Shown here piece after piece: positions 1 through 11,303 of a stretch of DNA of 64,000 nucleotides; positions within the stretch are counted from its first letter, which is position 1; every line of letters begins with the position of its first letter. The stretch covers positions 8,308,001-8,372,000 of the forward strand of contig CM082596.2 in the NCBI GenBank assembly GCA_040954595.2, written 5' to 3'. This DNA comes from Balanoglossus misakiensis (Eukaryota; Hemichordata). The position numbers and the translations under genes were made by a program. Under the pieces are notes generated by a model. That model was given only the letters and a program-made list of their open reading frames with translations, was not told the DNA's origin and searched no databases.

Positions 1-84
1 AAACTTCTACTATTGTCATTTTCACAAAATTTTACACATATAGCTCAGTCAAGTAAATATAAATTCATTGGTCAAATAAAATCG

Positions 85-330
85 TGTGGTCACCGCGCTC
101 TATTTTGAGATGAATTTTGTTAAAAATTTTGCCCATAGACAAACCATTGGTGAAAAATGCTGAGTCAGCAGTTTTCTTCTATTATCGACTAAATTCATGG
201 CTCTGGTATTTCAAAAACAAGTACGGTGACCCCTATATTCTATCACGGATTACATACACAGGATAATCCAAAAATCAACAATTAAAAGAAACGACAAGAC
301 TTTCAATTTTGACAAATGTACATCCTTAAC
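85..330. repeat. Dispersed repeat, copy 1 of 2
   Basis: About 245 bp shared with 24165-24430. Common landmarks are a tract reading CATAGACAAACCAT, then ATTATCGACTAAATTCA, then CCCCTATATT. The copies are diverged, with small indels. No terminal repeats were resolved, so the class is unknown. Confidence 0.55.
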
Positions 331-649
331 ACTGTTTTCTGTAACTTTCACTACATGTATGGAAGTTCGTTAATAAGTATTTCATTAAATCACTGAATTA
401 CTCTCTTTTCTGCCAGGAAACAAATGTAAATATGAGGTCTTTCTAGTGAATGCAAGGTGGTTTGTTACATTTTATGAAAAGTTTTTATTGTCATAAGCCC
501 CAGCAATCCTGTACAAAAAAACCTGCTGGGATTAGAGTGATTCTGTAATGAATATCGACCCTCCTTTTGATATCAGGGATATTTTGTAACAAATAAAATT
601 TGTTTGATGTGATGTGACACTTATTGTTATGAATACACATATTGTATTC

Positions 650-1290
650 TCTCACTCCTGGCCGCTGGGAGTGTGGGATAGAGAGTGTGGGATCAAATTG
701 ATCCCACACTCTGTGTTAATGCGCACACAGACAACTGTTATCTGACACGAGCTCTGATTGGATAATGATATCCATACCCCTCAGAACGAGCAAATATTAT
801 CCAATTGTGCGATGTGTTGTACACAAACCTGAACTACAATGTGATCAGGTCATGTGCAGACGACAGTGGTGTACGTGGTTGGCGACAGATTAAATAAAAA
901 CGGTTTTATTTTCTAGATAACACGTGAATTTATGCCACTGGAAACAATCTCCATATTTTAATGTGTTGAGCACATTTTTATAGCATGTGTGTACTGTAAA
1001 CTAGTGATGAAATGGGGACTATGTTTTGAGGGGCGGATCAATATATGACTGGTCATGCAGTTATCAGTTGGTATTTTATAGATTTTATTGTAAATAAACG
1101 TTAATATCACAAATTTCTGGTCGTGTGAGAAAAAGAATCTCACACACCAAGGACCTGGGATCGTATTTCTCACACTCGTCGGGGATATTCTGTCCCACAT
1201 GAGCCGCAGGCGAGTGTGGGACAGAAAATCCCCAACTCGTGTGAGAAATACGATCCCAGGTCCTTGGGAGTGTGAGATCCTATTAGTCCC
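650..1290. mobile_element. Inverted-repeat (foldback) element, GTGTGGGAT family
   Basis: The outer arms are themselves palindromic. The left arm alternates GGGAGTGTGGGAT with GATCCCACACTC. The right arm is a near-perfect hairpin: a stretch containing GGACCTGGGATCGTATTTCT at about 1150 is answered by its complement at about 1245-1265. A shorter relative lies at 32520-32850 with the same left arm, the same middle (a CTGATTGGAT landmark) and the same right hairpin. No transposase is visible, so this is probably a non-autonomous DNA transposon. Confidence 0.6.
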
Positions 1291-2238
1291 ATTTCAAATT
1301 CGTCAGGAACATGGACAGTCTCAGATGACGAAGTCCGGCGACTTGTTGGTTTTCTGGAGCCAAGGCATCGTTGGTTTTCTTTTAACCATTAGAATGTATA
1401 TTTTCTGAAAGTTGACAACTTTCAGCCTTGGTTTTCCTGGTTTCCGTTGGGCAAAGAACTTCTCTACTCACATTGCTGTCAGTACTAGCATCATTGTCAT
1501 TCGCTATCTGATCAGATCGGCTTTGGATGGCTAGATTCCATTCCATGGTCACTCTGCGAAAATGCATCTGGATCCGATAATAATTATTTCATTTATTTGA
1601 GATGGATGGCGATGGGGTTTGATTGTCAAGGTCTTTATTGAGTGGCAAATAAATGTTCTTTTCGCTTTACCCACTTGGCCATTATGGATGATTGTGTTTC
1701 TTTTGTTCTTGTGGTTTCTACCAATGGCTTTATACACATATTCTGGTTTGGTCTTTTCGACTTCATTTGCATCGTTGGCAAATAAATATCCTTTTCTTCT
1801 ATATTATTATGGATGGCTGTGTTTCTTTTCTTCTTCGTGGTTTCAAATTGTGGCCCCAACTGATGGACAACGTTCACCTCCAGTTTCCCTTTTTTTCTGT
1901 TGGGACAAGTCTTCCCCTGGCACTTTCGTGGTGCCGAGGTCAGTGATCTCATTACCTCGGCCCTTTTCCGTTGGTTTGTTGTTTTCCGTTGGTTTCCCAG
2001 AAGATTTTTCCTTTACTGGAGAATATTCACATCCAGTACAAAGAGACATTTGTGACTTCCTTTGGTCACAAATGTCTCTTATATTGTTCGCGAAAATAAC
2101 CCGTTTTACAGTATTCTTCATTATAGACGGGGAATGATTCGATTTCTTGTGCGTATATAACGGTATGTATCATTCAGGTATATATTGTCTATATTTGCAT
2201 TTTTTTTGCCCAAACTTAGAGGCCTGAACGAGCTAAAT

Positions 2239-2244
2239 TTTATT
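2239..2244 (-). other. AATAAA overlapping the ECI1 stop codon
   Basis: On the minus strand the last codons run into TAAATAAAA, so the TAA stop shares bases with a canonical polyadenylation signal. If used, the 3' UTR would be only a few tens of bases. A weaker downstream signal may be used instead. Confidence 0.4.
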
Positions 2245-5200
2245 TAGACTTTCTCTTTATCTTTGCCAGATATGTCCCAATTGTCTTTTGTACAGTTGTC
2301 TCTTGGACCATGGAAGTAAACCTGCTGACATCTTCTTGTCTCTTGGAAATGAGTTTGTTGATAAGGTCTTTCCTCAGTTCTTTCTTTGTAAGAATCCGCG
2401 CATGATCTGAAATACAACAAATCAATTGCAAATTAAATATTCATAATTGCCAATATATTTGCATAAAAGGGAGGGGTTCCAAGGGCAACCGTGTCATCTG
2501 GACGACTGTTCGTGGGTTCTCACACTTTGATCAAAACTATGCAGCACTAGTTCAACATGGCCTGTACCGGCAAACTATGAATGCGAAAAAAAAAACGAAA
2601 AGAAACTGTGATCTGGGACTGGTCCCAAATTGCACTTTGTTAAACTGGGAGTCTTAGATTGTGGTCCCTGGGACCGGGGGTTTGGGAGAGAGAAGTTTTA
2701 TTTGTTGCTATGGTTGCAGATGCCCATTGGATAGATCTTCGCCAATAGATGAAACAATCTTCAGAAATGAAGAATGGATAGATCTTCACCAATAGGTGAA
2801 ACAATTTTCAGAAATGAAGAATGGATAGATCTTCACCAATAGGTGAAACAATTTTCAGAAATGAAGAATGGATAGATCTTCACCAATAGGTGAAACAATC
2901 TTCAGAAATGAAGAATGGATATTTCCAGGGGAATATTGAATATTGTGGCAGTAACAGCCCCTCTATATAATACAATGTAGTGGCACTGTGGTCTAAAATG
3001 GGGCCACATGGCACAAACCCGTCAAAGATGCATGACTTGTTTGTTTACACAAATCAATTGTATACAATGTTGTATGACAGAATTGGTACCTGGTATTTGT
3101 AGCCATCTGTTCATCTCAGTTGTGGCTCGACCTAGAAGTTCCTCAGGGTCACACAGCTCATCTACTAAACCAATTTCCAAAGCTTCACTGCATGTAAAAC
3201 GACTGCCAAGCTGTACACTCTTCTCTGCGTGTCTGTGTCCCACAATGTTCTTCAAAGGATCAATGATCCAGAATGGTATGGCAACACCCTGAAAAAGGTA
3301 ATTTAAAAGCAATCAGGTGATTGTTTTTCTTAAAAGGTATTTTATTTTGACCAAGCATAGTAAAGCTTGTCCAAAAGGTACAATATTAGAGATGTCATCG
3401 TAAATTAATCTGTTCGATCATCACCAGAGACTATATGACCAGCAGTTTCTGAGAAAAAAAGTAAATTGTTGATGCACGTGCAGACAACAATCAGATGGAG
3501 AGAATCAGTCTGTCTGATAAGCTCCATGTTGCTATTATTGAAAGCACTAGCATGGTGGTTGCCTGGCAAACTATAATCATTGTAGCTTTGGGTGGGCCCT
3601 GGATTGGAATGCACAGCGCCACCAGTGGCAGAAATGGGAACTAGCATATCAGAGTCAAATGCAAAAGTACATAAATAGATTGACTATTTTTTAAACCGTT
3701 GGCCAGCCGACCATGGCTGGAAGCATAAAACAAATGATGATAAATGCCCTGCCCTCATATCATATAATTTAGTACCGGTATACTGGTCCCTTTAATAAGT
3801 TGACATACATCACCAGTTAAAATTGTGATATAATCTGCAATCTTGTGTTTTTGTAACAAGTTCCACTAATTTTGGTGAAAATATCTTGGAAACTTGTGCG
3901 ACTGCTTTGGAATCTATCATACAGGTTCCTTGGGATAACATTGTACACACTATGATCAAACACGCCACATTTTACTTTCCACAATCAATGTACAAAATCT
4001 GATTACCTACCACAAGAGTTTCATTGAGTCCTATAGTGAAGTCTCCTTTAGCCATAATTCTATAATCACAGGACTGTGCAAGCATACAACCCCCAGCTGG
4101 GCTATGACCCTGGAAATCATGATTTAAAAATTAATACTTTGCATGTGAGGCAAATGTATTGTTGCAAATATAACAATGTTTGTCAAAAATTCAACATATA
4201 GAGCTAACAATTCTCCAAGGCAAAACAGTGCAGTGTCTACCCATGGATAAAATGCCCTGGATGCGAAATTATGGCATTTAAACTGAACTTATAGGATATT
4301 ACACGAGGTATACTGTAAAACACTTTATTTTCGCGAGCAATAAATTTTCGCGAAATACGCGAGAGCCAAAATAGCAAGAAAATAAAAAGTCGCGTAAAAT
4401 TTTTTTTGAAGATAACGATGCAGTGAATGAAATAAGTGAACACAAAAATTAATACTTGCGAAACAGTGGCCTCTCTCGATATCGCAAAAATTTCAACTCG
4501 CGAAAATAAAGTGTTTTACAGTATATTGTATACAAAGGTCATTACTAAACACGGACAATTCATATGAAAGTGAACTGACGGCTTGATCCTCCCATTACCA
4601 TGGCAACTGACGTACATTAATTGCTGCTATGGTAACCAGGGGTGATCCATAAAGTCTTAACCACATTGTTTGAGATGTACTCCACAACCGATCAAGTTCT
4701 TCTGATTTCTTCTGATATAGTTCAGTGATGTCGAGACCTGCTGAGAAAATGTTTTTAACGCTCTGCAAAGAAACAAAAATAGACTCTTTATGAGTTTTAA
4801 AGGCCAATGATCATCTTAAAAACTCCCAAGTGTGAGCTAGGCAACTAAAATTGAAATAATACTGATAACATTAGAAAAATAACTCACTGATGTAAATATA
4901 ACACCTCTGAAAGTCTTTTCCAATTTTACCAGCGTCTCACTAAGATCAGTCAAAAGTTGCAAGTTTAAGCTGTTTACTGGTTTACGGTTCATCGTTAAGA
5001 TGGCAACATCTACATAAAAAAAATAATTACAGGGGACCGTCAGTGATCAGTCACGTCACAAAATTAAAATAACTTACTACTCAACCTATTTGTGAGAAAC
5101 AACTGCCCCAGTCTGCATAAATCAAAGGACTAAGTGAGGGGAAACTCTGAACAATGCTAAAAGCAATTTAATGGAGACTGTCATAAGGTGGAAATAATGT

Positions 5201-5940
5201 GCAGAAATTGGACAAATCTGTGATTCAGAGTACATTAAAGGGAAGGGGTCATCGCACCGCGTGGGTGTCCCCCCTTGATGAGAATATGTCCTCCCATACA
5301 AGCGCAAACCTCACTGCAGTCGCCACAACCGTCTAGGATCTTCACTTGCTGTCATGCCCAGTCTACGATGTGCTACAGTTGGCTGCTTCCTTCATTCTAA
5401 GAATTATCTAATTTCAGGGATTTGTGGATGAATTGTAATGTTTATAAACAAACAAATGCGGCGCGACGACCCCTTTGCTTAAAGTGTCTACTTGAGACAT
5501 TCAACATAACAAACTACTTGTGAGGAATTGAAAAGAAGCATCACCTTTATTCTCTGGATCACTCTCAACACTAACAAGATCTGTTGATAGAGTTCTGGAT
5601 GCTTGTCTTGCAGCACTGACCACAGATAATTGTCCTTTGTGTGATAGACCGCAATACAACCGCCCTGTCAATCAAACACCATATTATTGAGGCTGAATAA
5701 TCAATGCAAGCAGACGGACAGCAATAATGTTTGTTGTTTTAGTTGATTAGTATGGGGTTGGCCCGCAGCTGTCCGTGGGGGGTAATAGCCCCCCCCCCCC
5801 CCACACACACACACACACACACCACGGTACAGCTGCACAGCGAGATACCAGACTACTACAAGGCCTGTACGCGTTATGGGTCGCTTACCAGTAGCTGTAG
5901 CGGATACAAGTACTTTTCTAGTACTGCACAAAGACCCCAT
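2240..5940 (-). CDS. ECI1: Enoyl-CoA delta isomerase 1, mitochondrial (7 exons, 301 aa)
   Basis: Moves the double bond of 3-enoyl-CoA to the 2-trans position so that unsaturated fatty acids can finish mitochondrial beta-oxidation. Coding exons, in transcript order: 5889-5940, 5545-5664, 4888-5009, 4616-4762, 4011-4109, 3090-3288, 2240-2406. All junctions are GT-AG and phases agree, giving 301 aa, essentially the length of the human protein. The first roughly 45 residues are rich in Ser, Arg and Ala without acidic residues before about residue 46, as expected of a mitochondrial presequence. Crotonase-fold hallmarks are visible: SAGLD at residues 105-109 and PAGGC at 151-155 for the oxyanion hole region, CDYRI at 161-165, and GLNET with Glu177 in the position of the catalytic glutamate. 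Exon 1 is the least certain; it was chosen because ATG at 5940, donor and phase fit. It lies head-to-head with ZFYVE26. Confidence 0.9.
2729..2930. repeat. 47-bp minisatellite in ECI1 intron 6
   Basis: Successive GGATAGATCTTC landmarks start at 2729, 2776, 2823 and 2870, and the next GGATA at 2917, an exact 47-bp period over four units plus a partial unit. Units differ by a few substitutions, mainly in the first copy. Confidence 0.9.
4311..4523. mobile_element. TTTTCGCGA MITE, copy 1 (family A)
   Basis: A 213-bp element with terminal inverted repeats of about 25 bp (TACTGTAAAACACTTTATTT at one end, its complement at the other), further inner palindromy around TCGCGAAA, and TA at the borders. 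Other copies: 13219-13431, 18868-19076, 22275-22488, 26387-26599 (opposite orientation), 38295-38506, 40532-40742, and an internally deleted one at 54766-54930. TA borders fit a Tc1/mariner-type non-autonomous element; no transposase was seen. It lies in ECI1 intron 4. Confidence 0.85.
5788..5821. repeat. Poly-C / CA microsatellite in ECI1 intron 1
   Basis: A run of about 14 C followed by about ten CA repeats, 67 bp downstream of the ECI1 exon 1 donor in transcript direction. Confidence 0.9.
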
Positions 5941-6318
5941 ACCCTAAATGACAAGCGGTGACCGCTAAAACACGTAACATTTGTGACATAAACGGAACAT
6001 ATCACAACCGCTCGTTAGGGTGACCGCTCGTCATCTGAGTACAGGAGACCAGCAGAAGAGGTCACGCCAGGTCAAACCACGCCCCCATCTCTGAAAAGCC
6101 AAAGGTCATATAGACGGCGCCCTCTGTAGAGGCAACACCAGAATCTGAATAACAATTTGAATCTAAAGCTATTTTCAACGCGAGTTGAATCAATCAGGTG
6201 ACTGAGGTCAAGATTTGCAAGATGGGGATAAGTTGCGCCTGATTTCCGTATTCCCGTTCCCATTTCAACAACCGGCCGGCTTATATGTTATGTACCCGTT
6301 GCCGATGTGAATTATATA
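5941..6318. promoter_or_regulatory. Divergent promoter region between ECI1 and ZFYVE26
   Basis: Only 378 bp separate the two predicted start codons, which face away from each other, so the promoters must lie in or overlap this interval unless undetected 5' exons exist. It is richer in GC and CpG than its flanks. No TATA box was identified. Inference from layout; no transcription start can be read from the sequence. Confidence 0.5.
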
Positions 6319-9300
6319 ATGACACATTCATTCGGAAACGAGGTGGTCGTGTCCACCGAACAGTGTTTCCAATTTTTCTGCAACAACTTGAGCCTTGGAC
6401 AGTGGGAGTTGGCCAGTTCGTGTGTCGCGCAGCTGATACAGAGAGAAGAAAACACAGTTAGCTGTGTTAAAGACATACTGAAGACAGTAATAGAATGTCC
6501 ATACGAATTCAGGTATTATATTTATTGTCTTGTTTAAGGTGTGTCATAGACAGTGGAAGGGATGCTGGAATATTGTACTGTGCGTGCAAGCACGTCTGTG
6601 TTGTTATTGGCTCCGCCTCCAAACGCAGTAGTCGGTAACACCACACAGCCCTGTCCACGGCCACGCAAAACTTTAATATAGAGCTGTCATTATGTATTTA
6701 CGGCCTGAGGTCGGAGGATTTACGCTAGAAAATCCCAAATTTTGAGTACATCCCCCTGCCAATAATGCGGAATGTGAGTCACGCCCCTTTCTAAGTTCTA
6801 ACACAGAAAGTTTGAGTGACCCCCACCCTCCCCGTTTACCCCTCAACCCGGTACAATGACGTAATATTGTATAAATTATTGCATGACACCCATGGAATTC
6901 TTTACTATACAAGGAATCTTAATAATAATGGGTTTGTTGTCAAGGCAGCCACTAGCTGTTTTGTATATTTCTAGACATAACTTTCTTTAATATACATTAC
7001 AAATTATTATTATTTTTGAACAGTGATAACACATGTCAACTACTGGTTTACCATTAGTCTAATTGCAATATTTTTTTTTGCAGTTATGGTTCTCCTAGTT
7101 TACCTTCACCAAACCATTTATCTTGGCTATGTTTCCAAGAATATGAAAGATTTACAACAATCAAGGTATTTTTGTCAACATTTTTCCACGTGTCAGCTTA
7201 TATGCAAATTAAAAATATACTGTTGTATTTAATTTTCAGAAATAAGGTATGTGTGAAATTATATGTTCTAAATACCAGTCTTGAACAATTAAACAAGGAA
7301 AATATAAGCCCCACAGGGATTTGTAGTTGAATGTTGAATTTATGTCTGTGACCTCTGCATTAGTAAACATACAAAGGTCACAGACTTACAAATCAATATA
7401 TGTATATGATCAAATCACTACCTCAAGGGCGTTTCGTATGAGCCAGTACATAGAAAACACAGCCAAAGACCAGACATGTAGACAAAAGTGTTTTGCTTTC
7501 GGATAAAAAGCTCTTTTATTTAAAGGGACAATAGCTATATCTTTTGGCTTCATTTGCAGTATTTTTGTTGTGTGTACAAAATGCAATTTCTTGTTCTGCT
7601 CCAAACAACATGCTAATAATATACCCAGTATGGTATATGTGTGTTCTGTATGCGTTTATGATAAATAAAGTTTAAAGGTCATCATTTGCTTTGCAGGATA
7701 CCATCCCCAGAACGCTACACAAAGATGTTGAGTTTCGACTTCTTCTGTTTTGCCTTTGTCATGAAGATACAGCGCCTGAAGCCCTCAAGGTACTCAACTT
7801 TTATTTCGGTTCACAGTTTCACAAAACCTGTCCATAGTGGCCAGTCAAGGGACTTTCCTAAACTGGCCTTCATATGCAGGTCAAGTAATGCACATGTTAA
7901 TTGCATAGGGACTGTAACAAAGTGGCCACTATATAGAGGTGGCCAGGCGTCTAACACAGGTTTGACTGTAGACCGTATGTCAGTGTCTGTAATGTTTATA
8001 AGACCTTTGACCCACTTTTGCATATCTAACTTTTCATTGCAGACGGACACTAGGTACTTGGTTCATGGGGTTCAGTGAGGGACCACAATCTTTTGTAGAA
8101 ATGTTATAACGATCTTTGTTTGATGTATGCACTTCTTTTGTTCCCTTGCAGGGTCTGTACAACTACCATAATCATGTCCTTGCATATGAAGATGCTGGTG
8201 TCAAATTCGTCGGCATTATTCCCTCGCTGACAGAATCCAGTTTGGCAATTCTCAGCCGAACCCTGAAGAGGGATCCGGTGCTAGCTCACACAATCATCGC
8301 CTACCTCACGGTCAAGAATGACTCGGAACACTTGAAGAATAACCAAAGCCTGCAACAGTTGTACTTGGACTGCATCAACATAGATGCACAGGAACTGCAG
8401 GAAAAATCAAATCAGGAAAACATTGAAAGATGTGAATTGACAACCATTGCCAGCCACCTGTGCCAGATGCTGATGTTCTTCGATCCGACATCGGATATGG
8501 TCGGCCTTCGAATCCGGGATGCATTCTGGGAAATTTTAACTTTGATTGAAACGCAACCATTCATCGAAGAGGATACCATCTATTCAACCTTGGTTGGTAG
8601 ATCCAATGTGTTTCTGATACAGCAGTATGTTACGGTGCAAAATGAATTCAGATTGAAGAAACAGAAAACCGACAATGTTCCTTGTTCGGAAGACGATGTC
8701 AAAATCAGCGCGGAATTGTCGCAATCGGAAGATCGTGAGAAGGCCTGGAAAGATATGTTTCACAAATGCTTCACCTTGGAAAGTCACATGTTGGAAAATG
8801 TGCTGGTAAGTTAAGATAGATGACTCCCCAGATGCAGTGCGTGGTTATCACATGTAATCTTGCGTGTAGAAAGTGATGAAACAGTGTTACAATATTGCCA
8901 TTTTCTTGACATTTTCACAAAAGGTGACAAAAGAGGAGTATTATTAAATGATATAAAGAAAACACTATGTTGATAGAACTGTTAAAGCTGCACAGTTGAT
9001 GGCAAATACCATTTTGGGTATATTTGTATTTTGTGAAATAAACATTGATATACAAACCTTTAACACGAAAATAATTGCCCTACCCATGGACTCGGGTCAA
9101 ATTTACTCATATTTTCACCATAGAAAAACTATAGCATTAGGAGTGTGAGAAATTGCTGACTTAGCATTTATTAACAATATTTGTGACCCCTAAATGCTAA
9201 ACAATATATATATATATAAATCAGAAAATGACAATATTCTAGAATCTTCATTTTGATGAGTCCACTACCTTGACATTGAATTCTAGAATTATCAATAAGT

Positions 9301-11303
9301 GTCCAACACCTGTGAACATTTTCAGAAAATGTCTGCCGACCAGTTTTGCGAATGTGGATGGGTTTTAAGCATTTCATGGCATTTCACCCAAAAACTCTTT
9401 TTCTTTTGTTAGGAAACGGCTCTGGGGTTGATCAAGGAAGGAATGTTCGAACAGTTGAAGTGTATGTTAGAACCAGCAGAATTGGAACCTCTGAAACCAT
9501 TAGTGTTGCTATTAGGATGGAATTACTGCTTCAGCTGTACAACAGCAACTCAGCTGCTAGATGCATTATGGATAACGCAAGTATGTCCATTTTTCATGTC
9601 AGTGACTATACAAAATTCACAGTAATGTCTTTGACAAATTTGCGCAATATACTAGCACTATGTTATGTTGCTATGACTACATCAAGTGTAACTTGGAGGG
9701 GTGATAAATTTATCAAGTCCATTGCGTTCTCTCTCCTAATAATTGAATCCTATGTGATAATGACCAGCTGTAATGTTTCTAAACCTATTATAGAAACACA
9801 CATATTTGATGTGCCTTGACCGAATGTTAGTTCCTCTTGCCCACCTGTTACAAAACATTATGTACATCACACATCGTTTTATAGTTGATGTCTACTTGTC
9901 TTGCAGGAAATTCAAACTCAACCATTGTTGGAGCAAGCCTGTAATAAACTTTCCTATCAAGTTCAACTTGTGCAATGGTGTCTGCAGAAGGCACAGTAAG
10001 TGAACAAACCTTTCTTCTTGTTACACATGTAATGTACACTGTCGAAGCAAACTAAATTCGAGTGTCATTTTCAAGTCTTACTTTTGATTTATTAGTGAGG
10101 TGGACCGTTCCTGGAGGTACTGCAATACCAGGTCGATCCGTGGCCAGGACGGAGCAAGCCCCTATTCCATGGCCCATTTCCAAAAATCAGTTTAATATCG
10201 AGCTGCTCGGTGAGCAGCGTATCAGATATTAAGCTGATAAGAACAGATACTACACATGATCTTAGCCAAAAGGCCGAGAAGCGATATTGGCTGTCGGCCC
10301 GGAACTTTCGACGGTATCAAGCTCAACAAAACTTTATGTATGGTTGGGTTGATGGGTTGCTCTCTAATCAAGGTCGCGTGTTTTATTTTCATTAAATCAA
10401 AGCTATGAAGAAAATACTAAAGCTGTTAATATTAAAACAACAAATTGTGAGATCAAGGACTCATGAAACAGGACTGATTTCTCTTATTTTACAATAAAAT
10501 GGCAAAAAGTGCTTAGCATTTAAATTACCATTCATATGCAAATTTTAAATTAGCATCTGAATAACCTTGGTAATCATATGCAAATATAATGTGTGGTCGA
10601 ATGTTGATTCACTTTATATCCACATGTACATTAACACAAACAGTGTCTTGTATCAAACATAATTAATGGGAAAGAGCAGTGAGAGAGAGAGAGACTTTGT
10701 CCCTTTAGGTTTGTCCTCTTAGCTATTAGAATAAGCATCATCATTTAAAGGGTTTGTGACATACTTTAAAAAGTTTTCATTTTTCCCCGTCAAAAGCTCA
10801 CCTAGGGTACCTGTCTATGCATTGCCTATTGTGTCGGTTCCGAAAAATGTGCGCGAATGCAGTAATTTGCCACCTTTTTTTATGCCTGTGATCAGGGAGC
10901 CACTTCGCACTCGAGCCAGGCAAAGGTATTTGCATATGGTCTTAGTGTACCATTCTGCTAACAGTAAGGTGTAATTAGTGGTACGTGAGTAATTAAGTCC
11001 ACAGACAAAGACAATCTATAAAAACAGTGTTCAAAGCAAAGGAGGCCCTTGCCTAACATTACAGGCAGAGGATTTACAAAGGTGTGAAAGACTATTCTTG
11101 TTCTTGGTTTCTATCTTCTAGACCATTATCATGGACCAGCGAGATGTCCAATACACTTCACCAAAGAGCCAGTCACATGTTTCATGGTTTGGAATCCCAT
11201 TCTGTTCTGTATGTCCTGCACCAGTCTCTTCGTCTGGCGGACTTGGATCAGAAATTAGTGCTTGATATTCTGAATGAAAGGCCAGTACTGCCAGCTACAA
11301 ATG
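6319..11303 (+). CDS. ZFYVE26: ZFYVE26 exons 1-7 (N-terminal region)
   Basis: Exons: 6319-6512, 7084-7165, 7697-7789, 8152-8805, 9413-9580, 9907-9995, 11122-11303; phases at the ends are 2, 0, 0, 0, 0, 2, 1. Exon 1 encodes a FFCNNLSLGQWELASSCVAQL helix pair like the human N-terminus. Exon 2 (LSWLCFQEYERF) matches the WVWLLVLEKWL segment of the human protein and is easily missed because its frame differs from the longest open frame there. Exon 3 is used in the frame giving DVEFRLLLFCLCHED, not in the longer overlapping frame. Exon 4 is the largest here (218 codons). Exon 5 carries LKPLVLLLGWNYC, matching the human LSCLLVLLGWTHC. Confidence 0.88.

Larger units (their letters stand above)
1..2238. 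other. Repeat-rich interval downstream of ECI1, no gene supported
   Basis: I see no splice-bounded coding exon here. It contains a dispersed repeat at about 85-330 (also at 24165-24430), an inverted-repeat element at about 650-1290, two imperfect direct copies around 1645-1700 and 1778-1830 (each with a GCAAATAAAT start followed by a CTTTTC stretch), a hairpin at about 2043-2075 and a fragment ending in GTTTTACAGT near 2108. Open frames here have repeat-like or low-complexity translations. The part nearest 2240 may include ECI1 3' UTR. Confidence 0.55.

Noticed and set aside
1619-2137. 172-aa plus-strand frame rich in Phe, Leu and Trp that looks membrane-spanning
   Set aside because: T-rich DNA with internal imperfect duplications gives this composition by chance; the opposite strand is also partly open.
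7686-8078. 130-aa plus-strand frame over ZFYVE26 exon 3
   Set aside because: The exon is used in another frame that keeps phase with exons 2 and 4; the open frame runs on into a repeat element.
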